Assembly (NCBI GenBank): GCA_900318445.1
Contig: ONKO01000010.1
Coordinates: 81,599-145,598, forward strand
Origin: an uncultured Bacteroidales bacterium
GTDB taxonomy: Bacteria > Bacteroidota > Bacteroidia > Bacteroidales > UBA932
Length of the DNA: 64,000 bases
Direction of reading: 5' to 3'
Shown here: positions 26,110 to 34,453 of the stretch, one piece after another
Position numbering within the stretch: the first letter of the stretch is position 1
Layout of the letters: the number at the start of each line of letters is the position of its first letter
Position numbers and translations under genes: made by a program
Notes under the pieces: model-generated
What the model was told of the DNA's origin: nothing
Databases searched by the model: none
What the model saw: only the letters and a program-made list of their open reading frames with translations

Positions 26110-27308
26110 CGTTTGAACAGTTTCACCACCCCCGCCACCAGGGCGGCAGCCAGGGCCAGAAGAAGCAGATTATACAAAAGAGTGAGCACCCAGTTTACCG
26201 GCTGCGGCTCTTCCTTCGGAGGAAATGCGCCGGCCGATGCATCGTACCGGGCAAAGGGGTTGGAGTAAATCACCGCCCCGTCCGGGAAGAAAGCCGTGAA
26301 ACGCGCAAAGGGATCATCGGCCCGCAGGGTATATGAGAGGGAATCGGCCTGGAGCGCCAGGGCCAGCGTGGCGTGGTCCTGTCCGTTCACGCGGATACTG
26401 TCGGCCGGCTGCGAAAGCTTGATAAAGAGGGTGCTGTCCTTCAGGCCGATGTTCTCCACCTTCGGGAGCTGGTGGTTCCGGGCAATCTTCTCTTCCCAGT
26501 CTCCGTTTCCGTAGTCCGGAACCCGCATGGAGTAATAGCAGCCGCCAAGGAGGGCCTTCTTCAGGTCTTCATAGGAGCCCGAGGGCGTCTGGATGAAGTT
26601 GCAGCGGATGGCGATTTTCTCATGGCGGTCCGGGAAATGAAGGTCGTCGTTGGCAAGGCCGAAACTGTAGTGGCCGGCGCTGAGCGCCCAGTCCCAGTAC
26701 TCGTTCTCGGTGCTGATGTGGGTGTCCAGCTCCATGATTTCGTAGCCGGAGAGTTTCTCCAGGTGACTCTTCCTTGAAAAACGCACGCGGTAGGGGTGGT
26801 TCATCTGGATAAAGTCACTGGTTTTCCCAAGGTAGTCCAAGGCAAACTGCTTCCGGGATGCCGTAAGGGGCAAGAGCGGGTCCCAGTGGTTAACTTTCTC
26901 GCTGCCGAATACCAGGAGGTGATACTGCGGAATACTGTATCCGTGTTCATACACGTTCACCTGCAGGGCGGTGTCATAGGGATGCCGGGTAATCTCGTTG
27001 TGATTGGAGAAAGTGACAATGTCATATCCCAGTATCCGATACACGGAATCCACGTACGCGGGCCACTGGGGGCACTCGTTCACGGGCCAGGGGCCCCTCA
27101 CCCGCGTGTGCGTGTGGAAATTGGCCCGTTTCCAGCCTTCGACGGTGTCCAGGGAGGCATAGGGATTAAAGATATCCGCCCCCGAGAAAGGTCTGGGAGC
27201 CCTGAACCTATAAACGGGGCCGACGCTGGAAATCACCAGCGTCAGCACGAAAAGGGATATGAGGGTGGCCGCGAGCTTTGCAACAGCCCGCAGAATACGT
27301 TTTATCAT
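26106..27308 (-). CDS. Membrane-anchored PHP-domain phosphoesterase-like protein
   Basis: This 400-residue protein has a membrane helix at each end (about residues 10-30 and 370-395), placing the middle in the periplasm. The middle looks like a PHP metal-dependent domain: NFHTHT at 64-68, YDIVTFSNHNEITRH near 95-110, FIQMNHPYR near 165 and FGLANDDLHF near 220, all rich in His, Asp and Asn ligands. The C-terminal segment is beta-rich. It overlaps the phosphoethanolamine transferase gene by 4 bases. Trimming or sensing of an envelope phosphodiester is a guess from this pairing; substrate unknown. Confidence 0.75.
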   Translation of the reverse strand: MIKRILRAVAKLAATLISLFVLTLVISSVGPVYRFRAPRPFSGADIFNPYASLDTVEGWKRANFHTHTRVRGPWPVNECPQWPAYVDSVYRILGYDIVTFSNHNEITRHPYDTALQVNVYEHGYSIPQYHLLVFGSEKVNHWDPLLPLTASRKQFALDYLGKTSDFIQMNHPYRVRFSRKSHLEKLSGYEIMELDTHISTENEYWDWALSAGHYSFGLANDDLHFPDRHEKIAIRCNFIQTPSGSYEDLKKALLGGCYYSMRVPDYGNGDWEEKIARNHQLPKVENIGLKDSTLFIKLSQPADSIRVNGQDHATLALALQADSLSYTLRADDPFARFTAFFPDGAVIYSNPFARYDASAGAFPPKEEPQPVNWVLTLLYNLLLLALAAALVAGVVKLFKR

Positions 27309-27309
27309 G

Positions 27310-27558
27310 CTATTTACAATTTATGGCGCAAGAAGAGCAGGCATCCGACACATTGCCGTCGCATACCGGTTTCTTACCTTTCGCGGCCGCCAGCATTTCC
27401 ATTTCCTCCTGTTTGGCACATTTGATACCCCGCTTGCGCATTTCCGGATTGGTAGATATCTCTCCGTCGGGGAAGGGCCGATGGAAAAAGAAGATATTGA
27501 CGCCGAGAAGGATCACGGCGAGACCGACGAATACGATAGCTGCAAGCAGGGTTTTCAT
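27310..27558 (-). CDS. Small membrane-anchored Cys-rich protein, unknown
   Basis: An 82-residue protein with one N-terminal helix (LLAAIVFVGLAVILLGVNIFF), a charged middle, and a C-terminal cysteine cluster (CAKQ, VCDG, ACSSCAINCK). Five cysteines in a short tail suggest metal or cluster binding or disulfides. The layout is reminiscent of NqrM-type maturation proteins, but the motif does not match. It sits 5 bases after prs and 1 before the PHP gene, inside the operon. I cannot assign a function. Confidence 0.7.
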   Translation of the reverse strand: MKTLLAAIVFVGLAVILLGVNIFFFHRPFPDGEISTNPEMRKRGIKCAKQEEMEMLAAAKGKKPVCDGNVSDACSSCAINCK

Positions 27559-27564
27559 GGGCTG

Positions 27565-28560
27565 TTAGAGGGGGAATTCGGATGAAATGGGCTCGTAGTT
27601 GTACACGCGAAGGATCATCCGGGCAAAGGTATCGGCCAGGGAGACCACGCGGAACTTGCTCTGGAAAGCTTTCTTGGAAGGATCCAGCGGAATGGTGTCG
27701 GTCACATAAACCTCGGTGAGGGCGCTCTTGTCGATGCGCTCGTAGGCGGGGCCGGAGAGCACGGGGTGCGTTGCGAAGGCACGCACGCTGCGGGCGCCGC
27801 GGCGGAGAAGCTCGTTGGCAGCCTCGGTGAGGGTACCGGCGGTATCGATGATATCGTCGATGATCACGATGTCACGGCCCTCGACCTCGCCGATGGGAAC
27901 GATCTTCTCGATCACATTGGCCTTGGCGCGGGTCTTGTGGCAGATGACAACGGGCGTATGCAGGTTCTTGGCATAGGCGTGGACGCGCTTGGCGCCGCCC
28001 ATGTCGGGAGCAGCCAGCGTGAGGGTGTCCTTGAACTCCTTCTGGAGCTTTTTGAGGATGCCCAGGAAGTCGTAGCTGGCATAGAGGTGGTTCACGGGGA
28101 AATCAAAGAAGCCCTGGATCTGGTCGGCATGGAGGTCGCAGGTCATGACGGCATCGGCCCCTGCCACCTTGAGCATGTTGGCCACCAGCTTGGCACCGAT
28201 GGAGGTGCGGGGCTTGTCCTTGCGGTCCTGACGGGCCCAGCCATAGTAAGGGATGACGGCAATGACACGGTCGGCCGATGCCCTCTTGGCAGCGTCTACG
28301 GACAGGAGAAGCTCCATCAGGTTGTCGGAGGTGGGGAAAGTGGACTGGATGATAAAACAGGTGGCGCCACGCACGCTCTCCTGGAAATAGGGTTGGAATT
28401 CACCGTCACTGAAGCGGGCAACCTCGAGGGGGCCCAGAACAATCTCGGGATCGTTCTCCTGCCTCATACGGTTCATAGCGGCAACTACCTTCTCCGCGAA
28501 GTAGCGGGAAGCATCACAAGTAAACAGCGCCAAACGGTGCTCATGGACTGCATTGATCAT
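27565..28560 (-). CDS. prs: Ribose-phosphate pyrophosphokinase
   Basis: This 331-residue PRPP synthase makes 5-phosphoribosyl-1-pyrophosphate from ribose 5-phosphate and ATP. It shows the FSDGEFQPYFQESVRG segment near the N-terminus, the flexible loop YYGWARQDRKDKPRTSIGAK, the metal and adenine-binding MTCDLHADQIQGFFD, and the PRPP loop DIVIIDDIIDTAGTL. It supplies purine, pyrimidine, NAD and histidine pathways; nadE lies in the same gene string. Its start overlaps the engB stop by 3 bases (ATGA). Confidence 0.96.
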   Translation of the reverse strand: MINAVHEHRLALFTCDASRYFAEKVVAAMNRMRQENDPEIVLGPLEVARFSDGEFQPYFQESVRGATCFIIQSTFPTSDNLMELLLSVDAAKRASADRVIAVIPYYGWARQDRKDKPRTSIGAKLVANMLKVAGADAVMTCDLHADQIQGFFDFPVNHLYASYDFLGILKKLQKEFKDTLTLAAPDMGGAKRVHAYAKNLHTPVVICHKTRAKANVIEKIVPIGEVEGRDIVIIDDIIDTAGTLTEAANELLRRGARSVRAFATHPVLSGPAYERIDKSALTEVYVTDTIPLDPSKKAFQSKFRVVSLADTFARMILRVYNYEPISSEFPL

Positions 28561-29153
28561 ATTGAATTAAGAATAGTTCCGATATAGTTAAGTATTTCTT
28601 CCTTTCCTTCTCCGCTCACCGAGGACGACACAAAGCACGGCGGCAGCTCTTCCCAGTCTTCGAGCAGACGGCCCTTGTTCTCCAGGACCTGGCGCTGCAG
28701 GGCTTCGGGGCCCTGTTTGTCGGCCTTGGTGAAGATGATGCCGAAGGGGATGCCCTTTTCTCCGAGTTCCGAGATGAAGCGAAGGTCTACCTCCTGCATG
28801 GGATGGCGGCTGTCGATGAGCACCATGAGCATCACCATTTCCTCCGAGTGGTTGATGTAGTCCCAGATGATGTGGCGCAGCCGGGCGCGGTCTTTGTCCG
28901 GCAGGCGGGCATAGCCGTAACCGGGAAGGTCTACAAGGTACCAGTTGTCGTTGATGAGGAAATGGTTCACCAGCTGGGTCTTTCCGGGTGTCTGGGAGGT
29001 TTTTGCCAGCTTGGAATTGCCGGTGAGCGTGTTGATGAGGGAGCTCTTTCCCACGTTGGAGCGGCCGATGAACGCAAACTCGGGCAGGCGCCGCTGGGGT
29101 TTCTGCCCCACCCGCGTGCTGCTTCCGGAAAACTCCGCGCTTGTGATTCTCAT
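28557..29153 (-). CDS. engB: Ribosome biogenesis GTPase EngB (YihA/YsxC)
   Basis: A 198-residue GTPase with G1 FIGRSNVGKSSLINTL near residue 30, G2-G3 region TQLVNHFLINDNWYLVDLPGYG, and G4 FTKADKQG. It matches the TrmE-Era-like EngB family involved in 50S assembly. I chose the ATG at 29153 (MRITSAEFSGSS), which follows the -7 box at 29177-29184; a start 26 codons upstream would place that box inside the gene. It heads the operon engB-prs and beyond. Confidence 0.94.
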   Translation of the reverse strand: MRITSAEFSGSSTRVGQKPQRRLPEFAFIGRSNVGKSSLINTLTGNSKLAKTSQTPGKTQLVNHFLINDNWYLVDLPGYGYARLPDKDRARLRHIIWDYINHSEEMVMLMVLIDSRHPMQEVDLRFISELGEKGIPFGIIFTKADKQGPEALQRQVLENKGRLLEDWEELPPCFVSSSVSGEGKEEILNYIGTILNSI

Positions 29154-29176
29154 GGACCGCCTCCTAAATAACCGTG

Positions 29177-29184
29177 CAAAGATA
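29177..29184 (-). promoter_or_regulatory. Putative promoter -7 box for engB-prs
   Basis: CAAAGATA on the plus strand is TATCTTTG on the minus strand, about 24 bases upstream of the engB ATG. It faces away from the tadA box 12 bases to its right. Confidence 0.6.
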
Positions 29185-29196
29185 AGAATAATTGAG

Positions 29197-29204
29197 TACC
29201 TTTG
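29197..29204 (+). promoter_or_regulatory. Putative promoter -7 box for tadA
   Basis: TACCTTTG fits TAnnTTTG. The tadA ATG at 29209 is only 5 bases further on, about where transcription should begin, so the mRNA may be leaderless. Confidence 0.55.
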
Positions 29205-29208
29205 CAAC

Positions 29209-29643
29209 ATGGAAATGGATGAAAAGTTCATGCGCGAAGCCCTTCGCGAAGCGGAGGCTGCCCGGGCTCAGGGAGAGATTCCCATCGGCGCGGTCGTGGT
29301 CTGGAAAGGGCGCATCATCGGCCGTGGCCACAACGAGACCGAGCGCCTCCGTGACACCACCGCCCACGCCGAGATGATCGCCATCACCGCCGCTTCCGAG
29401 GCCATGGGCGGGAAATATCTCACCGACTGCACCCTGTACGTAACGGTGGAGCCCTGCCCCATGTGCGCCGGTGCCCTGGCCTGGTCCCAGATCAGCCGCA
29501 TTGTCTACGGCGCACCGGATGTCCGCCGCGGCTACTCCCTCTTCACGCCTTCCCTGCTGCACCCGCGTACACAGACCAGCGGCGGCGTGCTCCAGGAGGA
29601 ATGTGCCGCACTCATGCTGGATTTTTTTAAAAGTAAAAGATGA
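29209..29643 (+). CDS. tadA: tRNA-specific adenosine deaminase
   Basis: This 144-residue zinc deaminase converts A34 to inosine in the tRNA-Arg anticodon. The zinc and catalytic motif HAEMIAI (residues about 60-66) and the second zinc motif PCPMCAGAL (near 84-92) are both present, and the C-terminal helix ALMLDFFKSKR is typical. Start candidates are ATG 29209 and ATG 29215; the first is used here because it gives MEMDEKFMREAL. Its stop overlaps the next gene start by 4 bases. Confidence 0.95.
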   Translation: MEMDEKFMREALREAEAARAQGEIPIGAVVVWKGRIIGRGHNETERLRDTTAHAEMIAITAASEAMGGKYLTDCTLYVTVEPCPMCAGALAWSQISRIVYGAPDVRRGYSLFTPSLLHPRTQTSGGVLQEECAALMLDFFKSKR

Positions 29644-30209
29644 AAGGAATACACATTTTTCTTGCAGACGGCTTCGAGGATATGGAAGCCCTTGCAACGC
29701 GTGACGTGCTGCTTCGCGGCGGCGTACCGGCTGTCACCGTATCCATTACGGACGACTATCTCGTGGAGAGTTCCCACGGACTGCAGGTAACGGCCGACAC
29801 CTCCTGGAACGACCTCGAGGTCATGGAACCGGGCACTGACGCCTCCGATATCATGATTTTCCCCGGCGGCATGCCCGGCAGCAAGAACCTGGCAGCACAT
29901 GCAGAGCTCATGGAAATCCTTCAGGACCACTGGGCCCGCGGCGGTGCCGTAGCAGCCATCTGCGCAGCACCCGGGCTCGTCGTATCGCAGCTGCCCGGCC
30001 TCAGCGGGCGTCGTTTCACCTGCTTTGACGGGTTCGAGGACGCGCTCATCGGCCAGGGAGCCCTCTACACGCCCGAAGGAGCCGTCACCGACGGCAACCT
30101 CATCACCGGACGCGGTGCCGGATGGGCTGTGGAGTTCGGCCTAGCCATTCTCACCTACCTCAAAGGCCCCGAAGCAGCCGCCAAGGTTCGCCAGGGCCTC
30201 ATGCTCTAG
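29640..30209 (+). CDS. DJ-1/PfpI family protein
   Basis: This 189-residue protein has the class I glutamine-amidotransferase-like fold of the DJ-1/ThiJ/PfpI family. It contains FLADGFEDMEALATRDVLLRG with the conserved glutamate near residue 15, IMIFPGGMPGSKNLAAH near 75, and the nucleophile elbow AAICAAPGLVVSQ with cysteine near 103. DJ-1 homologues act as deglycase, glyoxalase or chaperone; the specific role is open. It overlaps tadA by 4 bases, so the two form an operon, and a shared hairpin element follows. Confidence 0.92.
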   Translation: MKGIHIFLADGFEDMEALATRDVLLRGGVPAVTVSITDDYLVESSHGLQVTADTSWNDLEVMEPGTDASDIMIFPGGMPGSKNLAAHAELMEILQDHWARGGAVAAICAAPGLVVSQLPGLSGRRFTCFDGFEDALIGQGALYTPEGAVTDGNLITGRGAGWAVEFGLAILTYLKGPEAAAKVRQGLML

Positions 30210-30235
30210 CACTGCGCCATCGGCCTAATCGCCTA

Positions 30236-30305
30236 ATTATCAGCGTCTTAGGTTTTTCTCTTTAGGCTGATCGGCCTAAAGAGAATTTTTTATAGTGCTG
30301 ATAAT
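30236..30305. terminator. Nested palindrome, copy 1 of a dispersed terminator-like element
   Basis: TTCTCTTTAGGC (30256-30267) pairs with GCCTAAAGAGAA (30274-30285), followed by a T run. An outer stem ATTATCAGC (30236-30244) / GCTGATAAT (30297-30305) encloses it. It lies between the convergent DJ-1 and zinc-peptidase genes and can serve both. Close relatives occur at 41465 and 44242. Confidence 0.8.
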
Positions 30306-30334
30306 GAACCACTTGCAGAGATTCGCAGAAAACA

Positions 30335-31021
30335 CTATCGGCGACGGCCCTGCGCGATGGAGATGTAGTAGAGGAGGGTGGCCAGCGAGCCGATGGCGGC
30401 GATGACGTAGGTGTAGGCGGCCCAGCGAAGGGCATCCACGGCCATGGGCTTGGTCTCGTAGCTCACGATGCCGTCCCGCTCCAGCCACTTGACGGCACGG
30501 GCGCTGGCGTTGATCTCCACAGGGAGGGTCACGAAGCTGAACAGGGTGGTAAGGGCGAACAGGCCGATGCCGATCCAGATAAGGGACGGAAAGATGTTGA
30601 TAAGGAGCACTCCCGCCAGCAGCACCCAGGACACGATGTTGTTTGAGAAGGACACCACGGGAACCAGGGCCGAGCGCATGGTGAGCCAGGCATAGCCGGT
30701 GGCGTGCTGAACCACATGGCCGCACTCGTGGGCGGCAACGGCGGCAGCGGCAACGGAACGCCCGTAGTAGACGTTTTCACTCAGGTTCACCGTCTTGGTG
30801 GTGGGGTCATAGTGGTCTGTGAGCTTACCGGGAATGGAGACGATTTTCACGTCCCGGATACCGTGCGCCTGCAACATGCGGGAGGCAACTTCTGCTCCCG
30901 TAAGGCTGGTGGGAACTTCTGAATATTTTTCAAAGCGGCGCTGTAACATACCCTGGATGAGCATACTGCCCACCATCACCGCAATCATGATCATCCAAAT
31001 AAGAGAAGAGGACATAGTCAT
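30335..31021 (-). CDS. Neutral zinc metallopeptidase (YugP-like membrane protein)
   Basis: This 228-residue protein has a zinc site HECGH at about residues 113-117 (AAAVAAHECGHVVQHATGYA), an N-terminal helix (LIWMIMIAVMVGSMLIQGML) and two or three helices after the zinc site (WVLLAGVLLINIFPSLIWIGIG). The segment NLSENVYYGRSVAAAAVAAHE is characteristic of the Zn_peptidase_2/YugP family. The substrate is unknown. It is transcribed alone, leftward, from a -7 box at 31064-31071. Confidence 0.88.
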   Translation of the reverse strand: MTMSSSLIWMIMIAVMVGSMLIQGMLQRRFEKYSEVPTSLTGAEVASRMLQAHGIRDVKIVSIPGKLTDHYDPTTKTVNLSENVYYGRSVAAAAVAAHECGHVVQHATGYAWLTMRSALVPVVSFSNNIVSWVLLAGVLLINIFPSLIWIGIGLFALTTLFSFVTLPVEINASARAVKWLERDGIVSYETKPMAVDALRWAAYTYVIAAIGSLATLLYYISIAQGRRR

Positions 31022-31063
31022 TTAATGTTTTTTCGACAGTCCATCAAATAGTGGACCGCCGCA

Positions 31064-31071
31064 CAAAAATA
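31064..31071 (-). promoter_or_regulatory. Putative promoter -7 box for the zinc peptidase
   Basis: CAAAAATA on the plus strand is TATTTTTG on the minus strand, 43 bases upstream of the gene start. Confidence 0.45.
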
Positions 31072-31104
31072 CATTTTTTATGCCGAAATGTCAGCAGGAA
31101 GTGT

Positions 31105-31112
31105 TAATTTTG
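31105..31112 (+). promoter_or_regulatory. Putative promoter -7 box for alr
   Basis: TAATTTTG fits TAnnTTTG. The alr ATG lies 12 bases after the box, so the leader would be only about 5 bases. Confidence 0.5.
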
Positions 31113-31123
31113 TAGTCTGAAAA

Positions 31124-32239
31124 ATGGATTACGTGCGTAAAATAGAGGATGATTTTTCCCGTCTGGAGCTAAATCTGGGGGCAACGGTAGAGAACTACCG
31201 GTATTTCCGTACCCTCCTGGATCCCAAAACCAAACTGCTGGTGCTGGTCAAGGCAAACGCCTATGGCCACGGTGCCGTGGAATTTGCGTCCATGATGCAG
31301 CGGGCCGGGGCCGATTACCTGGCCGTCGCCTACCCTGTGGAGGGCCTGGAGCTGCGCCGTAACGGCATTTCGCTCCCCATCCTCGTCCTCACCGCCGGAA
31401 CCGACTTCTTTCCGGAAATTATTCAGACGCGCATGGAACCCAGCATTCCCAACCTGTACTCGCTCAAAAAGCTGGTGGAAGTATTGCGGGAAAAAGGACT
31501 CAAAGACTATCCTGTCCACATCAAGCTGGACACCGGCATGCACCGGCTGGGCTTCATGACCGAGGAACTGCCGGAGCTGGTGGAATACCTCAAGGTTACC
31601 CCGGAGGTGAAGGTCAAGGCGTGTTTTTCCCACCTGTGCGTGGCCGAAGACCCCTCGGAAGACGAATTCACCCTGGGCCAGATCCACATGTTCCGCGACA
31701 ACGCCGCCTATATCGCCGACGGCATTGGCTACATGCCCATGCGCCACATCCTCAACAGCGCCGGAATTGAGCGGTTCCCCCAGTACCAGTTTGACATGGT
31801 ACGCCTGGGAATTGGCATCTACGGCATCAGCGCCCTGCCGGGAAAGCGCCTGGCGCCCGTCGCTTCGCTCAAGTGCAAGATTCTGCAGATTAAGAAACTG
31901 GGCCCGGGAGAGACGGTCGGTTATGGCCGATGGGGCCATGCGAAGGAAGGCACCGTCATCGCCACCATCCCGGTGGGTTATGCCGATGGCATCGACCGCC
32001 ACCTCGGACGCGGTGCAGCCTCCTTCAGCGTGAACGGACACCGCGCTCCCACCATCGGCAATATCTGCATGGACATGTGCATGATTGACGTCACCGGCAT
32101 CCCGGCCGAGCCCGGAGACACCGTCACCATCTTCGGCGAAGACCCCACCGTGAGCGAGCTTGCCGGCATCCTCGGCACCATCCCCTACGAGATTCTGGTC
32201 TCCGTGCCGCGCCGCATCCATCGGCTCGTCATCCGATAA
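31124..32239 (+). CDS. alr: Alanine racemase
   Basis: This 371-residue PLP enzyme makes D-alanine for peptidoglycan. The PLP lysine motif is VKANAYGHG at residues about 43-51 and the second catalytic tyrosine lies in GETVGYGRWGHAKEG near 266. The C-terminal beta domain ends in PYEILVSVPRRIHRLVI. It is a stand-alone Alr; many Bacteroidota carry Alr fused to MurF, and no MurF part is seen here. It is monocistronic, with a terminator overlapping the 3' end of the convergent rng gene. Confidence 0.96.
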   Translation: MDYVRKIEDDFSRLELNLGATVENYRYFRTLLDPKTKLLVLVKANAYGHGAVEFASMMQRAGADYLAVAYPVEGLELRRNGISLPILVLTAGTDFFPEIIQTRMEPSIPNLYSLKKLVEVLREKGLKDYPVHIKLDTGMHRLGFMTEELPELVEYLKVTPEVKVKACFSHLCVAEDPSEDEFTLGQIHMFRDNAAYIADGIGYMPMRHILNSAGIERFPQYQFDMVRLGIGIYGISALPGKRLAPVASLKCKILQIKKLGPGETVGYGRWGHAKEGTVIATIPVGYADGIDRHLGRGAASFSVNGHRAPTIGNICMDMCMIDVTGIPAEPGDTVTIFGEDPTVSELAGILGTIPYEILVSVPRRIHRLVIR

Positions 32240-32275
32240 AAAAAGGGCAAGCTACTCGAGCTTGTCCCCTTTTTC
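32239..32275 (+). terminator. Intrinsic terminator of alr inside the rng 3' end
   Basis: AAAAAGGGCAAGCT pairs with AGCTTGTCCCCTTTTT across the loop ACTCG with a 2-base bulge, ending in a T run. The right half codes the last residues of rng (KGDKLE), so the coding end doubles as the terminator. Confidence 0.75.
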
Positions 32276-33817
32276 ATTGAACATTTCATTCTGGAGAACG
32301 GTAAAGTCCGTATCTTCAACCAGTTCTAACTTGATCTTGTAGCGTTTCCGCCACTTGGCCACGTAGGAGTTGAACAGACCTCGCTTGAGGTAGGCTCCCA
32401 GGATGGGACTGGTTTTGAGCGTCAGGCTGCGGACACCTTTTTCGATGGAATAAAAAGCGATCTTGCGCTCGATTTCCTCGTCGATGACAGCGCTGGAATG
32501 GATTTTTCCGGTGCCATGGCACACGGGGCATTGTTCCGACGTGTTGATCTCTGTTACGGGCCGTATGCGCTGACGGGTAATCTGCATGAGCCCGAACTTG
32601 GTTAGCGGCAGCACATTGTGCTTGGCCCTGTCGGCCTCCATGAGCTCCTGCATGTACTTGTGGAGGGCATTCTTGTGCTCGTTGGATTCCATGTCGATGA
32701 AGTCCACGATCACGATGCCGCCCATATCGCGGAGCCGCAGCTGCCGTGCAATCTCTTCTGCGGCAATCTTGTTCACCTCGAAGGAGTTCTCCTCCTGATC
32801 GGCGGTTTTGGTACGGATGCCGCTGTTGACGTCTATCACATTCAGCGCTTCGGTGGTTTCGATTACCAGATAGGCGCCCTGCCGCATGGGAACCACCTTT
32901 CCAAAGGAGCCCTTGATCTGACGAGTAACCTCGAAGTGATCGTAGATGGGCTGTTTTCCCTCGTAGAGATGGACAATCTTTTCCTGTTCCGGAGCTATCA
33001 GGGAAACGTACTTCCGGGCTTCTTCGGCCACCCGTTCGTCATTGATCCAGATGTTGGAGAACGAGTCGTTGAGGAGGTCCCTCAACACGGTAGTCGTTTT
33101 GCTGTATTCCGTAAAGAGCAGCTGGACATTCTTGTTAGAGGCAATCTTTTTCCAGGAGCTTTCCCATTTCTCAATCAGGGATTCCGTCTCGGCTACCAGC
33201 GTGGCGGCATTCTTGCCTTCCGCCGCAGTGCGTATGATGGCTCCGTAATTCTTGGGAAGAATGCTCCTCACCAGTGTCTCGAGTCTACGTTTCTCTTCCT
33301 TCGAGCCAATCTTCTGGGAGATGGACACTTTCTCTGCGAAGGGGAGAAGTACGATATTACGTCCTGCCAGTGAAATTTCCGCAGTCAGTCGCGATCCCTT
33401 GGTGGAGATGGGCTCTTTGACAATCTGAGCCACGATCATCTGTCCGGGACGGAGGAACTCTTCAATCCGGCCTTCCTTGGGGAGGGCGGTGCCAATCTTG
33501 ATCCTGGAGTACAGGTCCTTGAGATTGGTGTTGGAGTTGGATTCCCGCACGAACTGGTCGAAAGCGGGAAAATAGAGTCCCAGGTCCAGGTAATGGATGA
33601 AGGCTTCCTTCTTGTCGCCGATGTCCACAAAGGCAGCATTGAGGTTCGGGAGAATCTTTTTCACCTTACCCAGGTGAACGTCTCCCACGGTGAACTTGTT
33701 CCCAGTGCTGGACTCCGTGTTGTACTCTATCAGCCGATGATTTTCCATCAGGGCGATATGTACTTCCGTTGACGTAACGTCAACAATCAGATCCTTGTCC
33801 GGTTTCTCAGACTCCAT
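32252..33817 (-). CDS. rng: Ribonuclease G/E family endoribonuclease
   Basis: This 521-residue protein is a short RNase E/G catalytic core without the long degradosome scaffold of RNase E. An S1 domain at the start (GDVHLGKVKKILPNLNAAFVDIG) is followed by the DNase I-like subdomain with VIETTEALNVIDVNSGIRT and the metal-binding VIVDFIDMES. The zinc-link cysteines are in EQCPVCHGTGKI. I chose the ATG at 33817 (MESEKPDKDLIVDV); 22 further residues upstream run into the terminator hairpin and are not conserved. It probably matures 16S rRNA and starts mRNA decay. Confidence 0.94.
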   Translation of the reverse strand: MESEKPDKDLIVDVTSTEVHIALMENHRLIEYNTESSTGNKFTVGDVHLGKVKKILPNLNAAFVDIGDKKEAFIHYLDLGLYFPAFDQFVRESNSNTNLKDLYSRIKIGTALPKEGRIEEFLRPGQMIVAQIVKEPISTKGSRLTAEISLAGRNIVLLPFAEKVSISQKIGSKEEKRRLETLVRSILPKNYGAIIRTAAEGKNAATLVAETESLIEKWESSWKKIASNKNVQLLFTEYSKTTTVLRDLLNDSFSNIWINDERVAEEARKYVSLIAPEQEKIVHLYEGKQPIYDHFEVTRQIKGSFGKVVPMRQGAYLVIETTEALNVIDVNSGIRTKTADQEENSFEVNKIAAEEIARQLRLRDMGGIVIVDFIDMESNEHKNALHKYMQELMEADRAKHNVLPLTKFGLMQITRQRIRPVTEINTSEQCPVCHGTGKIHSSAVIDEEIERKIAFYSIEKGVRSLTLKTSPILGAYLKRGLFNSYVAKWRKRYKIKLELVEDTDFTVLQNEMFNEKGDKLE

Positions 33818-33846
33818 GTGGAAATTATGGTAGTAATAATAAAAGG

Positions 33847-33880
33847 AAGGGCTCGCGAATCGCTCCGTGAGGCCCTTTTT
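33847..33880 (-). terminator. Hairpin after the small basic protein gene
   Basis: AAGGGCTCGCG pairs imperfectly with CGTGAGGCCCTT between the small basic gene and rng. T-rich flanks occur on both sides. It probably separates expression of the two leftward genes. Confidence 0.55.
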
Positions 33881-33893
33881 CACTTAAGAAGAC

Positions 33894-33986
33894 TTACTTC
33901 TTCTTGTGGCGGTTCTTGCGCAAACGCTTCTTACGCTTGTGCGTCGCCATCTTATGTCTCTTTCTTTTTTTACCGCTAGGGCACAT
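33894..33986 (-). CDS. Tiny Lys/Arg-rich protein of the AURKAIP1/COX24 (mS38-like) type
   Basis: A 30-residue ORF, MCPSGKKRKRHKMATHKRKK then RLRKNRHKKK, with about two-thirds basic residues. Bacteroidota genomes encode this almost invariant peptide, usually annotated as AURKAIP1/COX24-domain, the family of mitochondrial ribosomal protein mS38; a ribosomal role is therefore likely. Most homologues I recall start MPSGKKRKRHK, so the Cys at position 2 is slightly unusual. It lies between rng and HU and reads leftward with both. Confidence 0.85.
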   Translation of the reverse strand: MCPSGKKRKRHKMATHKRKKRLRKNRHKKK

Positions 33987-34009
33987 AGCTAAAATGGTTT
34001 ATAGATTAA

Positions 34010-34288
34010 TTATTTTTCCTTTACGGCGTTCACGAAGCTCTTGGCGGGCTTGAAAGCGGGGATGTTGTGAGCCGGAATCACCATGGTGGTCTTGCGGGTG
34101 ATGTTGCGGGCAGCCTTCTGAGCGCGGTGCTTGATGATAAAGCTACCAAAACCACGCATGTAAACAGGCTCACCAGCGATAATGGAACCCTTAACAACGT
34201 TAGTGAATTCTTCAATTACGGACAGCACCTGGGTCTTTTCAATGCCAGTTGTCTTAGCTACTTCGTTTACGATTTCTGCCTTAGTCAT
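34010..34288 (-). CDS. HU family DNA-binding protein
   Basis: This 92-residue protein has the HU/IHF fold: MTKAEIVNEVAKTTGIEKTQV helices, then GFGSFIIKHRAQKAARNITR with the beta-arm, then VIPAHNIPAFKPAKSFVNAV. The arm tip reads NITRKTTMVIP, close to the RNP(K/R)TG consensus. HU dimers bend DNA and organise the nucleoid. It is monocistronic or read through into the small basic gene 23 bases downstream. Confidence 0.95.
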   Translation of the reverse strand: MTKAEIVNEVAKTTGIEKTQVLSVIEEFTNVVKGSIIAGEPVYMRGFGSFIIKHRAQKAARNITRKTTMVIPAHNIPAFKPAKSFVNAVKEK

Positions 34289-34331
34289 GTTTTTATAGTT
34301 TTTATGTTTAGTTTTTATCAGAAAAACTGCG

Positions 34332-34339
34332 CAAAATTA
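34332..34339 (-). promoter_or_regulatory. Putative promoter -7 box for HU
   Basis: CAAAATTA on the plus strand is TAATTTTG on the minus strand, 44 bases upstream of the HU start. Confidence 0.45.
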
Positions 34340-34453
34340 GACTTAATTTTTCAGAATTCAAAATGTTAGGGTGAAATTTTGTCAATTCTGAAACGTGGCA
34401 CAAAGATTGACGATATAGCCCACCGGTGCATTGTGTACCATTAATATGACAAA

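Noticed and set aside
27310-27558. NqrM-type maturation factor
   Set aside because: One membrane helix and cysteines are similar in layout, but the cysteine spacing does not match and no nqr genes are present.
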